The notes beneath the pieces are model-generated. The model saw nothing but the letters and a program-made list of their open reading frames with translations. It ran no database searches and had not been told where the DNA came from. A program made the position numbers and the translations under genes. A stretch of 64,000 nt of DNA, taken from contig CANTUV010000032.1 in NCBI GenBank assembly GCA_947685225.1, positions 26,419,501-26,483,500 on the forward strand. The letters are read 5' to 3'. Numbering within the stretch: the first letter of the stretch is position 1; the number at the start of each line of letters is the position of its first letter. The DNA is from Garcia nutans. Taxonomy: Eukaryota > Streptophyta > Magnoliopsida > Malpighiales > Euphorbiaceae. Shown in pieces: positions 22,850 to 36,739 of the stretch.

Positions 22850-24500
22850 ATAAGGACTTAGGCTTTCCCGCATATGCCCCTTGGCAACCAACTCCTCCAC
22901 TTGTCTCTGCAACTCCTCATGTTTGGTGAGGCTTTATCCAGTAGTATGGTCTATTTGACAAAGATGCATCAAACTCTAAGTCAATATGGTGTTGAAATGT
23001 GACACAAAAGTAGTAAGTTATCAGGTAGTCCATCTGGTAAGACATCTTCAAATTCTGCTAACAAGAGAGTTGCTTCTTCTAGCATTTTCATTTATGTAGC
23101 AACCTCCTTCCCAACGTCTCTGAATGATAGTCATGCTAGTACCTATTCCTTCCCAGTTGGTTTTGATTTTTTTAGCTCTTAACTAGGTAACAATACAATT
23201 TTCACATTATTGAATATAAAAGAATAGGTACTGGCATGACTATCATTCATGACATTCCTATCATATTGCCAACATCTCCCTAACAACAAATGACTTGCAT
23301 CCATGGCAACTACATCGCATCACACACTATCCTTATATTCAAAACCAATAGAAAATGTTATCAAAACTCGTTGAGAAATAGTTACCTTACCGCCCTTCTT
23401 TAACCAAGCTAGTTTGTAGGGCCTAGGGTATTTCTCAGTCTTCATTCCTAATTTCTGCATAGCCTCTATTGTAATAATATTCTCATAACTACCAGTATTA
23501 ATGACAAAGCGGCAAATCTTACTGAGAATAATGCATGTAGACTGAAAAATATTACTGCATAGCTAGCCATCTTCCATAGCCTTAGTTGTTAGATAAGATT
23601 GCCTAATAACTAAGGCAATGTCAGTATCTCCTGCCACCATCTCTTTATCAACCACATCTCTAACTCTCTTACAAGGTCTACAACTCCATCGTTAAAGTTG
23701 CTTGTTTCCATAAAGAGTGCTTTTCCTACCATTTTCTTCCATTAAGACTACCTATGCCCAACTTTGCCATATCTAAAGCACTTCAGGCCACTGCCAATTA
23801 TCTTATTGAATTGGTTTGTATTGACAGTTCTTATGCTAATCACCCCTTCTACACAATTGACTATGCCACTACTGCTAAAACCACTAGCACCACCACTGCC
23901 TCCTATATTGGCAGAGAATGCAAAAGTAAAAATTCATCTGGAGTGCTTCTTTATCTATAAAGCCTTTTAATGAGCAGCAAAGATCGAAACAGGGTCAAAC
24001 AAGTTGACAGTATCCTAAATATGCCCTCTCAAACTGCCAACATATCTCGCCACCAACTGATCCTTCATATCGACTCATTAGGCTATCAACTAGTAGAACT
24101 CAGTGCTTGCCTCAGGTTTTGCAACCTTTGGTACATTAACCTTTGAAAGTTATGAGGTAAGAACTCATATCACAAATGCTTCCTCATCTTTTCCTAACTA
24201 ACGATCTTAGCCTTGCCTTGCCTGTTCCTGGTTAATTTGGACCATTGCCACCAAGCTGCTATCTTATCCTGCAATAATGCCTAACACCCCTTTAAAATTC
24301 ATGATCTCTTATGTTATGGCCAACCAATCCAAGAACTCTCCTAGTTTAAGGCCACCATAGAATTTTGGTATCTCTGTTCTCATTTCAAATTCTTAGCGCC
24401 TATCTTCAACAGGGGCTCTATATCGCCTATGTGGCTCCTTCTCATAATAAGCCCCCTTCAATAATTGAGCCTCCATTGGATCCATCTGCATTAGGGTTTC
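22850..24500 (-). pseudogene. Ty3/gypsy gag-protease remnant, a lineage different from A/B/D
   Basis: On the minus strand, Gag (about 24500-23960) has a recognisable start MQMDPMEAQL, followed by knuckle-like sequence near 23755. An aspartic-protease segment follows at about 23515-23240, with INTGSYENI in place of the usual Asp-Ser-Gly and with KLAWLKKGG and LLLGR motifs. The start of reverse transcriptase (ELQRQVEELVAKG) lies near 22910-22850, where the element is cut. Stops occur throughout. The active-site Asp is replaced by Asn, so the protease would be dead even without the stops. Wording places it in a plant chromovirus lineage other than Tekay; CRM, Reina or Galadriel cannot be separated here. 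Confidence 0.75.
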
Positions 24501-24705
24501 ACTGCTAGTTAAGGTTTACCCTATTTTGATCCTCTGTGAGTTGTACTAGTCATTTTGTTAATTGGTCCATCACCTATCCCATCCATTCCTTCATCATATG
24601 TTCATGTTGCTGCTCAAGGAGAGCCATATGATCTTGCTCATAAACCTCCTTTATATATTGTTATGCTTGTCTTCGCAGTGTCATAGTTATCCAGAAGCAA
24701 ATTAG

Positions 24706-24717
24706 GCTCTAATATCA
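24706..24717 (-). other. degenerate Met-tRNA primer-binding site
   Basis: Minus strand TGATATTAGAGC, matching 10 of 12 positions of TGGTATCAGAGC. It lies just upstream of the gag remnant, where a PBS is expected. Confidence 0.6.
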
Positions 24718-24719
24718 AC

Positions 24720-25200
24720 TAACATAGCGGACTTTAATGAACAAAGGGTAAAAATGCTATTGACCTATTTAGTGTAAGAATTCTCAGAAAAATAGACACC
24801 CAAAGAAAAAAAAGTTTCTCCATATGAATATTATTGAATTCTAAAAATCAACTACACTTTTCTCAAATAAATATAATATATAGTATTAGAGTTACAAAAA
24901 CTCTAATTCCAAATAAGAAAACTTTTTTGAAAAAGGCAACAGACTGTCAAAATAAAAGAAATTACAATTATAGAAATATAATATTTAATGAGGCAGATAA
25001 ATGCCTAAATAGTACATCGGTCTATGATTCCTAAATAAGAAAATAAAATATGCCCTAAATTACCATAAATAGAAAAATATATTTTTAGAGGTCTAAACGA
25101 TAAAATTTAGTCAAAATATGACTTTGACTTGTTGCCCCGTTTCCCACTGGACTAGGCTTCTAGAACGCTCAGTCTACAATTTCAACTTTTAACAGTAATT
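24720..25200 (-). repeat. presumed 5' LTR of the 22850-24720 gypsy remnant
   Basis: Non-coding AT-rich sequence on the far side of the PBS. No second copy is visible in the window, so the LTR label rests on position only. The right limit is arbitrary, near the change in composition around 25200. Confidence 0.35.
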
Positions 25201-27395
25201 ATCAAAATGTTATTATAGTAATTTTCTGTTAAGTTACTCTATGAAAGTTAAAGATCTCTATTTCATATCAACAACAAAATCTAGTTAAAAAAAAAAGATA
25301 TATGAATAACAAAAAAGGAAATAAATAGGCTATATATGTATAAATATATAAGAAATGAAAGTGCTAGTTGCATCCATTTATAGGAAAAAAATGAAGAGAC
25401 GTTGGGGGAACTCCAAAATAGGTAGCCACGTGCTATTTAGTGTCGCATCACATCCATCCACTCAATTTTATCTATATATTCCATTCAATTTAATATATAA
25501 TATAGTAAGAAAATATAAATATACCCTTAATGTTATTCTGTAAGTACAACTTAACAATTTTTCTTTTTATTAGCTCAAATAATTTTTGCAAAACACACTT
25601 TCTAAGCCCCTCATTTAACCGGAAATTTAATGATTCTTTCACTGCCGTTTGTGTATCCTCATGTGGTAATAAAAAATAATATTTTTTAATAAATCATGCC
25701 ATTAATGGCCTTCTCTCTCCTTCCCTTTCATAAATTAAAATCCTCAAATCTAATTTCTGATATGATATTATTAATTAGTCCAACAAAACATATGAAGCTA
25801 GCTTTCCTCTCTCGATCAAGCAAAACACAAATATAGATTTAGCAACTAGATTTTGCAATTAACAAGAAAAGATGAAACTTGGAGAATAAGAATTTTCATT
25901 CAGTTGATATCATGATCGTTGATTTTAAAAAACAAAGGGCATATTATTGGTTCCAAACAACCCATGAAAAAAATATCATTTCAAAAATTAGAATCATCTT
26001 TGTTTTTGTATCGAATATAACGAAAATCCTAAAGCAAGTAAACTAAAAGAATTTTAAATAATCCTAAAAGAATTGATAAAAGTAAACTAAAAATATAAAT
26101 CTTTTTAAATTTAATTTTACATTAATAAAATGTGTTTTACAAAAAATTGGCACATTTGAACTTAAAAAAGGAGAGTGTTAAATTATACTCACATGACAAC
26201 TTTAAGGAGATATTTGTATATTCTTCCTATAATAATTTGTCTACGTTGTTTTTTTTTTTTTTTGGCAAACTATCTAGTTTGCTCCTCTTTTATAAAAAAA
26301 AAATATTTTATTTTAAATTTAATTTTTACATTAATTCTTTTTGTGATTTTTAATATTATTGATATTTAAATAATCTAACCTAATATAAAATATAAAATGG
26401 TGAATTTGTACTTAATTGTTACCAAAAAACACACTTTATTCTAAATTATTAAATTTGAAACATTATAACATGAATCGGATATTTAACTCTATTTATATAC
26501 TTAACCAATATTATATTTTAGTTTTAAAAATAAATAAAATCAATATTCTTTTATATTATTACTCAATTGGTAATTGAGTATTTATCTTTTAGAAAAATTC
26601 TAAGGTTCTATCAACACGACTGAAAAATGTTAAAAGAAATTCAAACTATTTTATTATATATATATTATTTTTATTTTTATCAAATTAAGTATACTATTTT
26701 TTTTTAATTATGAATGAGAAAATATTTCCTACAAAAAATTTAATGGCCCTAAAAAATTAAAAAAATAATTATCTTATAGAATCTCGCTTTATTTTCCCTT
26801 CGAAGTGATAGCAGCAAAAAAAATTCTTATTATTAATAATAACTTATTAATTTACTATTTTTTTTTTCAAATTAAACACGAAATATTTATTATTATTTTT
26901 TCTTTTTTCTATTTCATATATTAAAAATTAGATTTTGTGAAGAAAAATTTGAATTGAGAAGAAAAACATCCATCCCACATGTCCTTATAATTTTTAACTC
27001 TGGTTGACAGGAATCCTTCATTCTTCTTATACCTAATCACTATCTAATTAATATATTTAATTTACATTCTTATATTATTTATTTTTATTATAATATATAT
27101 TAAGTCATTAAACCTCTCCCTATTTTTTAAAATTAATTAATTGATTAATGATTATTTTTTAATATTATACTACATATTTCTGTGCGTGAGATACTATACC
27201 TACAACTAAAAAAATCAAATTATACAATTATTACAAATGTGTATTTTAATTTGCTTATTCATACTCTAATTAAACATGACTAAGTTTATAAAAGTATATA
27301 TATTTTATTCTTTATTCTAATTATTTATTTTATTAATATCGATCAGTAAATAATAAGAATAGTTGAAAAATATATTAGAAAGCAAAAAAATCTAA
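25201..27395. other. AT-rich intergenic DNA, no gene seen
   Basis: Very AT-rich. Reading frames of 62-73 codons occur but have low-complexity composition and no recognisable motif. A CACGTG hexamer lies at 25427-25432 without supporting promoter context. Long T and A runs are frequent (for example 26250-26265). Confidence 0.55.
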
Positions 27396-28163
27396 AAATT
27401 AATTTTGATAACTTCATTAATATCAGTGAAAGTATAAGATAAAAAATAATACAATTTATTAAAAATTATCATCATAAATTTATTGAAAATTTTTCATTAT
27501 ATGTCAAGTAATTATTTTAAAATTAAATTTATATAAACTTATCTTATTAATTTTTTATATCATATATTTTTATATATTCTCATTAAAGTATATGTAAATT
27601 AATATTCAATATTTTTTATATTTTTAAGTTGGTTGATATTTTGATTTATATTAATATTTAAAATTATATAAGATAATTATATTTAAATTTAATAAATAAT
27701 AATAATTTACATAGGCTAAAAATATTTTTTAAAAATATAAATTAAATAAGAAATGTAATCAAATTTATCGATCAATGCACATGATTAATTTTAATTAAAT
27801 TCTAAAGCTAGCAAAATCTTCATTAATTCTTTTATCATAAAATTAATCTTTCTTATTTATGCATAAAGAGAATAGGCAAAAAATATTAAATTAAATTATA
27901 TTAAAAAATATTTTACCTATAACTAATTTAGTTAGTGGTTTGCCCTATACATTATGCCGTTAAGAAAAATTATATATATTTTTTTATACTTTCACCGATA
28001 ATAACTCAATTATGGTACAATCAATAATCTCATTTAATATCAAAGAGGTTCTTTCCCAGTGCTAAAAAAACATAATATAAAGATAAATAGTATACAATAA
28101 TCATCTCCATCATCATAATTTTTTATATCTATTTAGGAAAAAAATATAAAAGTATGATGATCA
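27396..28163. repeat. old AT-rich repeat, copy 1
   Basis: Aligns by eye with 33124-33938 over about 0.8 kb in the same orientation, with many substitutions and small indels. Shared landmarks include AAGTTGGTTGATATTTTGAT and TTTTTATATCTATTTAG. No coding capacity is seen. It may be part of an unclassified non-coding transposable element. Confidence 0.7.
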
Positions 28164-29090
28164 AATAAAAATAAATAAAAAGATAATAGACTAAACGAAA
28201 TATAGAAAAAAAATAAAAATTAAAGTAAAAACATAAAAGATATAATCTGTTGTCTATACATCAGTCATTGCAATTATGATTCGTTAGTAGTTGAATAATA
28301 ATATTATGACTTTGAAACTGAATAATGTAACGAGAGAAGAGAATTATCGAAAAATAGATTAGAAAGCAAAAAAGGCCTAAAATTTTTTAACAAAAGCAAA
28401 ATAAGAATGAAGAATCAAGTCAAAATAATTGAAACTCTCATAGATTGTCTTAAATTTTAAAATGAAAGATAAAATTTATTGACAATTCCCACAAAAGCTA
28501 GCCATGCATTAAATCTATTCAAACTAAAAAAATTCATTTTAAGTAATTAAAATACAAAATAATTTATAAAATTTATTTAACCTCAAACTTTATATTTGAT
28601 GTTGATAGAATCTATGAAAATTCAGTATATTCTCAGACCTATTAAATAAAAAATATTTGAACAACTCGCATCCAAATTTGAATGTATAGTCTATTTTCAT
28701 ATGGCATGTATTATGGTTTTTAACGAAATAATCAAATTGTAATATTTTTTTATTTCTTATTATTTCAATTTTATTGTTTTGTAATTTATTATTATTTGTT
28801 TATTGTTTTGTTTAATCTGTATTTGGTAATATTTTTTTATAAAAATTTCTAAGATTTGAATTTAATTTAATTTAATTCTTTTTTATTGATTTCACCTTAA
28901 GCTAAAAATTAAATTAAATATATTTTTGAAATAAATTTAACAATCTCAATTGATCCAAATAGTTTGGAATTTTTTAACAATCTAATTGTTGGTTGCACAT
29001 ATGATATCGTTTGTCTTTGTATTTTGGGAACCACAATTATTCTAAGGGAAGATAACATAACTAATCTAAAAACACAAATTTTTTTTTTTT
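28164..29090. other. AT-rich segment present only in copy 1 of the old repeat
   Basis: About 0.93 kb between two blocks that are nearly adjacent in copy 2 (33938/33950). It is either an insertion here or a deletion there. Near 28345 a short stretch (TAGATTAGAAAGCAAAAAA) resembles the sequence just before copy 1 at 27371, hinting at nested related repeats. No gene seen. Confidence 0.45.
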
Positions 29091-29254
29091 CAAATTGATG
29101 ACAGGTATAAAAAAAATTCAGTTTTAAGCAAAAAGCTTAAAAATTTTCAAAAATACCGTATGCTGTCATTCATCAAAACTTTCATTGTTTTTACGAATTA
29201 TATTTATTGTGTATATTTATGAATATTGTATATATGTTATAACATTTATAAGAA
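29091..29254. repeat. old AT-rich repeat, copy 1, second block
   Basis: Aligns with 33950-34114. Both contain GACAGGTAT, GCAAAAAGCTT and TGTTATAACATTTATAAG. Confidence 0.7.
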
Positions 29255-29930
29255 CATATATATAATATCTAAAAAATCCCTATAACATACAAAACATATC
29301 AACTATATCCCCAAAATATCATAAAAAGAAAAATATTTTTTATGTACAATATATGTAATATATATATTGTTGATATATTAAGTTAAATATAAAAACATAT
29401 TACACCTTTAATATTTAAATTAATTATTGAATACTAGAGTTATATATATATCATGAATATATTATTCAAAATCTAAATTTATAGTGACATTGTATATAAT
29501 AATATCAAAAAATGAATAAAAATATTATTTATATAGAGGATATGTAATGCATATATTACTGATATATTATGTTTTAATATTTTATGTTATATATATATTG
29601 TGGATATATTATATATATACTATCTCCTGATATTTATATATTGTACATTTTTTATATGTGCTTAAATATATAGTATATGTTATAGATATGTTCTTTTTTA
29701 GTCTTTATGTATTGGATAATCATTGTGCATATGTTAAAAATATATTATATATATATCACCGATATGTTATTTTTCAACTTTTATATACACACAAATAATA
29801 CAAGTACAAATCAAAATGAAGCAAATACAATTCAAAAAAAATGATATATCAATTCAAGAAATATAGATTGATAAAAATAGAAAAAATGTATAAAAGAAAT
29901 TTTTTTTTTCCTTTGAAACACTTTTTTAAA
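29255..29930. repeat. AT minisatellite-like tract
   Basis: Degenerate recurrences of TATATATTG(T/G)(T/G)GATATATTA-like words between about 29340 and 29780 suggest an eroded AT-rich tandem repeat. No coding sequence. Confidence 0.4.
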
Positions 29931-30130
29931 AATGTAAAAGGCAATATAATTAAAAAAAAACACACACACACACACACAACACCAAAATAAAAGAAATAAA
30001 GAAAAAAATTACAGATACAATAAGGAGATAAGCAAATAAATCATTAGAAAAGAAGAAGAAGGAGTAGAAGAAACTCTAAGAGGAAAAAAGAAGAAGAAGA
30101 AGTACTAAGAAGGAGAAGAAGAAGAAGGCC

Positions 30131-30161
<31 letters not shown>

Positions 30162-30260
30162 CCTTAAGAAGAAGAAGAAGTGTTGAGAGAAAGAAGAAGA
30201 AGAAGAATAAGAAGCTGTTGTTGCGTTAAAAAAAGAAGAAAACGTTATATCGTATATTTG
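29930..30260. repeat. (CA)n and purine-rich (GAA)n simple repeats
   Basis: A (CA)n run at about 29961-29977 is followed by purine-rich DNA at 30045-30245 with many GAAGAAGAA and AAAAGAAAAG blocks. The 84-codon frame across it on the minus strand is a Ser/Phe-rich shadow of the repeat. Confidence 0.8.
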
Positions 30261-33123
30261 AAAAAAATATATATAAAAATAAAAAATTGGAAAGTTAAAA
30301 GTGAAAAATAAAATATGTACAGTATTTTTTAAAATAAAATTTAAAAAGAAGTAATCCATGAAATTTCCTCTTACTCTAAATTACCTCAATTAAAATTTTA
30401 GTTTTATGGGATTATAAAGAACGTAGACTGTCTTTTTCTCTCTCAACGACTCTGGAGAACGTGCGCAAGGTTCAAGAAATAACAATTAGAAAAATATATA
30501 CAAAAAAAAACGTTTAAAAAATTTAATTACCCAAAATATTTTTAAAAAAAAGGCGTTGTTTTTTCTATTGGTTTTGAGAAAAGAAAAACTCACATATGGG
30601 TCACATTTAGTAATACAAAGACCAAAAAATCCTCCAAAAATAAACATCTTGCATTAAAAATTTAAGTAAAGTCAAAATCAATTAAAATTTATTATATATA
30701 CCAAGAAGCTATATATTATTATGTTATTGATTGTCATTAAATATGTCTTAATTTACAACTAATAAAATTATAGTTATGTAAAATATGATTCCTCACGTCT
30801 ACCAAATGAATATTAATTTTTGTTCTGTAAAGGGATAAAATGATTTTTTTAAAAAAATTATTATATAATTGTGATTGAAATTCAAACCTATAATTTAATG
30901 GCATATAAGGCTACTAGCAACTGAAAAAAAAAATATATATAAATCTATTTAGAAGATAAATACTTACCATTAGATTATATCTTACCGTGCGTATATTTTT
31001 TCGCTTAAAATTAAAAAATAATTTATTTTTTATATACACTTTTATTTAATTAAATCAGTTTAACCAGTAAAATTTATTAATCAATCATTAAATTAATGAT
31101 GAATTAGGAATTATCATTTTAATTAATTTTATAATTTCTTGTTTTAATTATTAACTGATAAATTAATGTGTATATATAATTGGTACATTTAACTTGGAGA
31201 TTTTCCGGCACGCAACAATTTTTGAAAAATTATGTTGTTATTATTCACTTGCTCATCTCCTTTTCCTTGACGCTTGTTTCTTGTCATCAGTCTTGGATGG
31301 TGTCGTGTCAGCCCGATTTAAATTCATTATATTTGTAACTTTTTCATTCTATACTATTCCGACTTAAAAAATTAATCATCTTATATTATGTTAGATCAAA
31401 AATTAATCGTGTTATATTAAATTATATCAAAATTTAAAAAATAATGATCTAATATAGTTTATTAGCTCATATATAATTGTGTCATAATGTGTTATATCAT
31501 GCCAAATATTAGATTAGCCTAATTTTTTTTGTACAAAATTTATAACTATTTTATAAAACTTGATAAAAAATAAAAAATAAAAAATAAAAAATATAATTAT
31601 ATATAAAAATTGATAAAAAGAATAAAAATAGAACATAATTTACTTGATTTGGCATAAAAAGATTTGCATTCACGGAGAAAAAAAATATTATTTATTTATT
31701 TATTAAAATATTATAAATTTATAAAAAAAATTTAAATAACCTAGACTATATTTTCATCCACATCAAAAGAGGATGTTTTTGAATAGATGAGATTTTATTG
31801 TCTATACTTTACATTAAACTAATCTTTTAAAATCATAGACACTTTAAATGATTTAGCTAATAAACGAGCTCTCTATCATCTTGTGTTATTTGACTTGTAT
31901 TAAAATAATTTTTTGTTGCAACTGTAGATATCAGAGGAGTAAGTAAACTACGTGTCATTGCCGAAAGTACAGGCTAAGAATTCTCATTTTGTTTTCACCA
32001 TGATAAAATATCTAAATTTTCTAATTTTTAAGTGAAAAATTATTTTTTTAATTGAAATTGAATTTGATTACAATTTGTATTAAAAATAATATTTTGTGTA
32101 ATTTGATTTGTTTTTACAAGTTTTTGATGTATTATCAATATTAAAAAAATTAGTTTATGTTATATTATGTGTTGATTAATTTATTTGATTATTATATAAT
32201 GAATATAATTTATCATTAATTTCAGCTATAAAAAATTAATATATAACCACACTTATCATTTTGTATTAATGTAAAAAAAAAATTTATCATTAATTTGTTT
32301 GATTTATTAAAATAAAAAAATTATTTTAAATATTATTATGTTGCATGCATCGATAGCTCAATAATAAAAATATTTATATTTTGCGCCATAAAATATCCAT
32401 TTTCATTTTTTAGTTTTCTTTTCTATTTTTTGATTTCCTAAATTTTTATTTTTTAATTATTTTTCAAATGAAAATTTGAAAAATTGGAAAATATATTAAC
32501 TTTTAATCTTATTTTCTAGTTTATATTTTTTTATTTTTTATATAATTTTCTTTTCAAAATAATTTTATACAAAAATATAATTATTTCAACTATTTGATAA
32601 TCTATTTATATATTCATATTAAAAATGAAATCATAATTAATTAATAATTTAAAAAAATAAAAAATTAAATTATTATAGAAATAAAAATAAAAAACAGTTT
32701 GAATCCAAGTAGAAACAAACTCAAATTACATTTGATAAAAAAAAAAACTCAAATTAATCTTTTTTAGGATTCTATATTTTCCATTTAAAAAATTAAAAAT
32801 AAAATTTGAAACTTTACTATTAACTAATATATATAATTATTTGTTAAATTTTCAAATATTTTTAACTAAACAATAAATTTATTTTTCACACCTAAACAAC
32901 GTGTTAAAGATTTTAGATAGATATTGACTTCTTCTTTAATTCAGACTAACACATCATCATAAAAAAATATTCTTTTTTTTTTCTTTTTCAGCATCATTTT
33001 TAAATATGAATTTACACAAAATCAATTGAGTTATATTACATTCAATATTCATAATTCGCTTATAAATCTTAAGTTAATTTATTATTGTTAGGCATTATAA
33101 TCAGAATGCAATAGCAGCATTAT
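30261..33123. other. AT-rich intergenic DNA, no gene seen
   Basis: No reading frame with recognisable content. A slightly less AT-rich patch lies at 31195-31330. (AAAT)-like and poly-A runs recur, for example near 31560-31590. Confidence 0.55.
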
Positions 33124-33938
33124 AAAATTAAAGTTGATCACCTCATTAACATCAGTGGAAGTATAAGACAAAAAAAGAATACAATTTATTGAAAATTATC
33201 ACTATAAATTTATTGAAAATTTTTCATTATATGTCAAACAATTATTTTAAATGTGAAATTATCTTATTAATTTTTTATATCATATATTTTTATATATTCT
33301 AATTAAAGTATATATAAATTAATATATTCAATATTTTTTTATATTTTTAAGTTGGTTGATATTTTGATTTATATTAATATTTAAAATTACAAAAGATAAT
33401 TATATTTAAATTTAATAAAACAATATTAATTTACATAGACTAAAAATATTTTTTAAAAATATAAATTAAATGAGAAATGTAATCAAATTTGTTGATCAAG
33501 ACACACAATTAATTTTAATTAAATTCTAAAGCTATCAAAATCTTCATTAATTCTTTTATCAAAATCTTCATTAATTCTTTTATCATAAAATTAATCTTCA
33601 TTATTTACACGTGAAGAGAATAGGCAAAAATATTGAATCAAATTATACTAAAAATTATTTTACCTATAACTAATTTAGTTAATTGTTCGTCCTATTTATT
33701 ATGCCATTAAGAAAAATTGAATTTTTTTTTTTCTATACTTCGACCTGTTGTAACTCAATTGAGATATAATCAATAATCCCATTTAATGTCAAAGAGGTTG
33801 CCTTCTAATGCTAAAAAAATAAATAAATAAATAAATAAAATAAACACAATATAAAGATAGATAGTACACAACAATCATCCCCATCATAATAATTTTTTAT
33901 ATCTATTTAGAAAAAAAATATATAAAAGTGTGATGATA
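33124..33938. repeat. old AT-rich repeat, copy 2
   Basis: Direct-orientation partner of 27396-28163, about 5.7 kb downstream. It includes its own short duplication of AATCTTCATTAATTCTTTTA (near 33540 and 33563) and an (AAAT)n run at 33817-33840. Confidence 0.7.
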
Positions 33939-33949
33939 AAAAAAATTAC

Positions 33950-34114
33950 CAAATTTATGACAGGTATTAAAAAAATTTCAGTTTTACGCAAAAAGCTTTC
34001 AAATTATCAAAAATACCATATGACCTTATTCATCAAAACTTCCGTTATTTTTATGAATTTTATATATTGTCTATATATTATATATATTATATATATGTTA
34101 TAACATTTATAAGC
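33950..34114. repeat. old AT-rich repeat, copy 2, second block
   Basis: Partner of 29091-29254. It ends where the virus-derived sequence begins. Confidence 0.7.
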
Positions 34115-34183
34115 ACAAAAACTAGGCTACTAGGATGGATTGTTTATAAAAACAAGCAATCTAGGAGATTATCTAAGCAACAG

Positions 34184-34257
34184 TCAATCAAGAAAAAGCT
34201 CTATTCTTAGATCTATACTGTCAATCAGGAAAAAGCTCTATTCTTAGATCTATACTG
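34184..34257. repeat. 37-bp tandem duplication
   Basis: Adjacent copies 34184-34220 and 34221-34257 differ at one base and share AAAAAGCTCTATTCTTAGAT. They lie near the end of the virus-derived region. Confidence 0.85.
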
Positions 34258-34833
34258 ATATTTAAAGAAAATATAAAGATATATAAAGAAAGAATATATT
34301 GAAAATGTATAATTTTATTTATGATAATTTAATTAACAGCAATCAATCATCAAAAGCTACTGGGTTTTACAAATTATTATACAAATAATTATATAAAACT
34401 GTTGATATGTGAAATTGTTACACCCAAGTGCAGACATGATTACTATCTATTTAGATTCAGCTTCTGAATTTATTTCTGGGCTTTTATCCGAAATACCAAT
34501 AGTTTGTATATAAAAAATTCATATAATAAGGCTTTTAAAGAAAATACAAAAATTTAAAATACAAGTTTCTGATGTATCAGATCAAAATAAGTTGCAAGTA
34601 CAGAGCATATTTATATAAAATATACTTTAAATATAAAATACAAATTTAAATATAAATAAATAAACTTTTATGAAAATTATACAATAGTGGAAGGGGATAC
34701 ATAAATGGAAGAAGGTTTATAATGAGGATAAGGGAGGAAAGGAAAGCCTAGACTAGAGCTTGAAGTTTTTCAAAGCTTCCTGGAGATGAGAAAGGGGTCT
34801 GAAAGATGTCCTCAAGCTTCAGAAATGATTTCC

Positions 34834-34844
34834 TTTTATAAATA
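34834..34844 (-). promoter_or_regulatory. TATA-like box of the virus-derived region
   Basis: TTTTATAAATA on the plus strand gives TATTTATAAAA on the minus strand, followed there by AGGAAATCATTT. It sits after the last broken viral frame and before non-coding sequence, where pararetroviruses place the promoter of the full-length transcript. The plus strand reads TATAAATA, so a plus-oriented use cannot be excluded. Function is inferred. Confidence 0.45.
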
Positions 34845-35036
34845 GAGGCTTTAACTTTACACTATTCTTTTCACATTTCTGGTACTGCGGATAAATAATA
34901 ACTTATTGTTACTATTTACTTTATACTGTACCTTCACACATTCGAGATTATAGATGAATAATATATTATCAGAGATACTATTTATTTTACTGTGAAAAAC
35001 TGTAGATGAATAAGTCTTTTTAACTTTACTGTAGTT

Positions 35037-36595
35037 TTACCAACCTTTCACATGGCATATACTATAGATGAACAATATCTTTGTTCGGAGTGATTTTATT
35101 GACTTTACAAAAATTGAAGAAATAAAGTTTTTTCTGCCTTTTAACTTTTTGACGAACTTGAGTAAGTTTTTTTTTTCTTTTTCTTTTTTCTTTTCTCTTT
35201 TGATTTGTATTTTTATTAGTGGCAGAATTCCATAGCAGTCATCACCATTACTAAGATAATAATATGATTCTAAGTCAGATGTTGTATCAGTGGAAGATGA
35301 AGTCATGAATAATGTAGATGAAGAATCAGAAAAGGAAGGAGATTTTCTTCTTCTGGAATGGGCTTTACTGAACTTTACTTGAAGATCCAGCAAAACTGGC
35401 TTTAGCGGGTTTTATGGGCTCAGAGGTTGAGGAAATGGACTCAACCATTTGTTGCATGATGGCTTTATAATCTTCAACAGTTTTGGCTGCTGCAAAGAGG
35501 CTTGACAATGGGGTTTTTGGACTCTAAAGGAGACTACTAGCTTTGGATCAATGCCAACATGTTATTTCTTTAGAATCCATTTTTTTACTATTATTTCCGT
35601 GGTAGAATTTCTGAAGACATTCCTTCATTTCACTTTATGCTTTCAACATACTGTTTCGTAGATTGGGATTTGCACTTGACCATCCCAAATTAAAATACCA
35701 TTGGTATACCCATGTTACATAGAAAGTCATACAAAAGAGAAGCAGTAGAGGAAACTGCTTTTAATACAAAGAAGGATGATAATGGGCTTTATAATGTTTA
35801 AAGGCTATAAGTACTTCTTCTGATAAAACTTTATCAATAATACCATAATAGTGCCACCAATGGATAAACCACATGGAAATATTATCAATCTTTATATCAG
35901 CGTTAAAGTACAGTAGCCATGAATGGATTTTAGTTGGGTTTTGGAGGTATATGATATTGGTCCATACCTGAACATAGTCCCAATAGTTATATGTTGGGCA
36001 AATGGTTTTATAAGAAAGAAAATGGGCTTTAAATGAGACAGGCTCATAGAGAGATTTCTTCCAGTGAAAAGGATGGAGAATTCTCCGAATCTTTAATGAA
36101 GAATGTGAAATAATAGTTTTATCTTTTAAATCATAAATATGTATTATAATTACAGAATCAGTGACCTCAAGAATAGCTAAATAGTATTCATAAGGTTTTG
36201 ATAAATCAATGGGATTATAAAATCAATTTTTAAAATATAAAGATTCAATAATTGTCCATGGATCCTGGTTTGGTTTTTCCAAGAATCCATTTTTAAATAT
36301 TAATTTTGTATCTTCAAAAATTTTATTAAACCATCTTGAAGAAGGTTTTAGTGAAAAATTTGAAAAAACAGTTTGAGTTGGAGGTTTTATAATTGTCAAC
36401 TCAATTTTAGAAATATTTTGAGAAAAGATTTTATTAGAATCAGAAGATTCTCCTATCTCTTGTTTTAAATAAGGGATAAAAGCATCATTACCTAGAACAC
36501 CTGGAGGAGGCTCAACACCCATTTTTAAAAGGGCTTTAACAACTTCTGGAGAATGGGCCAACTAAGAGACCCACTTATCCATTTGGGCTTTACTA
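35037..36595 (-). pseudogene. virus-derived reading frame downstream of RNase H, function unknown
   Basis: A 112-codon open stretch (36561-36223) begins MAHSPEVVKALLKMG. It stops at a TGA and continues in the same frame with plausible coding for over 150 further codons, rich in Trp and Tyr. Beyond that it is broken by several stops before another open stretch at 35393-35037 with a Ser/Thr-rich segment and a lysine-rich segment. Its position after the polymerase matches the translational transactivator/inclusion-body ORF of several caulimovirid genera, but I do not recognise diagnostic residues. That identification is only positional. The reading frame is dead as it stands. Confidence 0.5.
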
Positions 36596-36739
36596 TCTTC
36601 TTCGACCACTTGAGCCCAAAGTTTTATGATTTTAATTCCAGCTTTAGTAATTTCATCTAAATGGTCAAATAGGGCTTTAGGAGATGGGCTTTGTTATAGC
36701 TTTAGGGTTTCTTTAGCTTTATTGGCTTTTTTCTTCTTA

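Noticed and set aside
25355..25543. 62-codon plus-strand frame with a nearby CACGTG as a possible small gene
   Set aside because: No recognisable motif, low-complexity end, and no second exon or conserved neighbour; a single G-box-like hexamer is expected by chance.
30105..30359. 84-codon minus-strand frame rich in Phe and Ser
   Set aside because: It reads the complement of a GAA-rich simple repeat and has no family resemblance.
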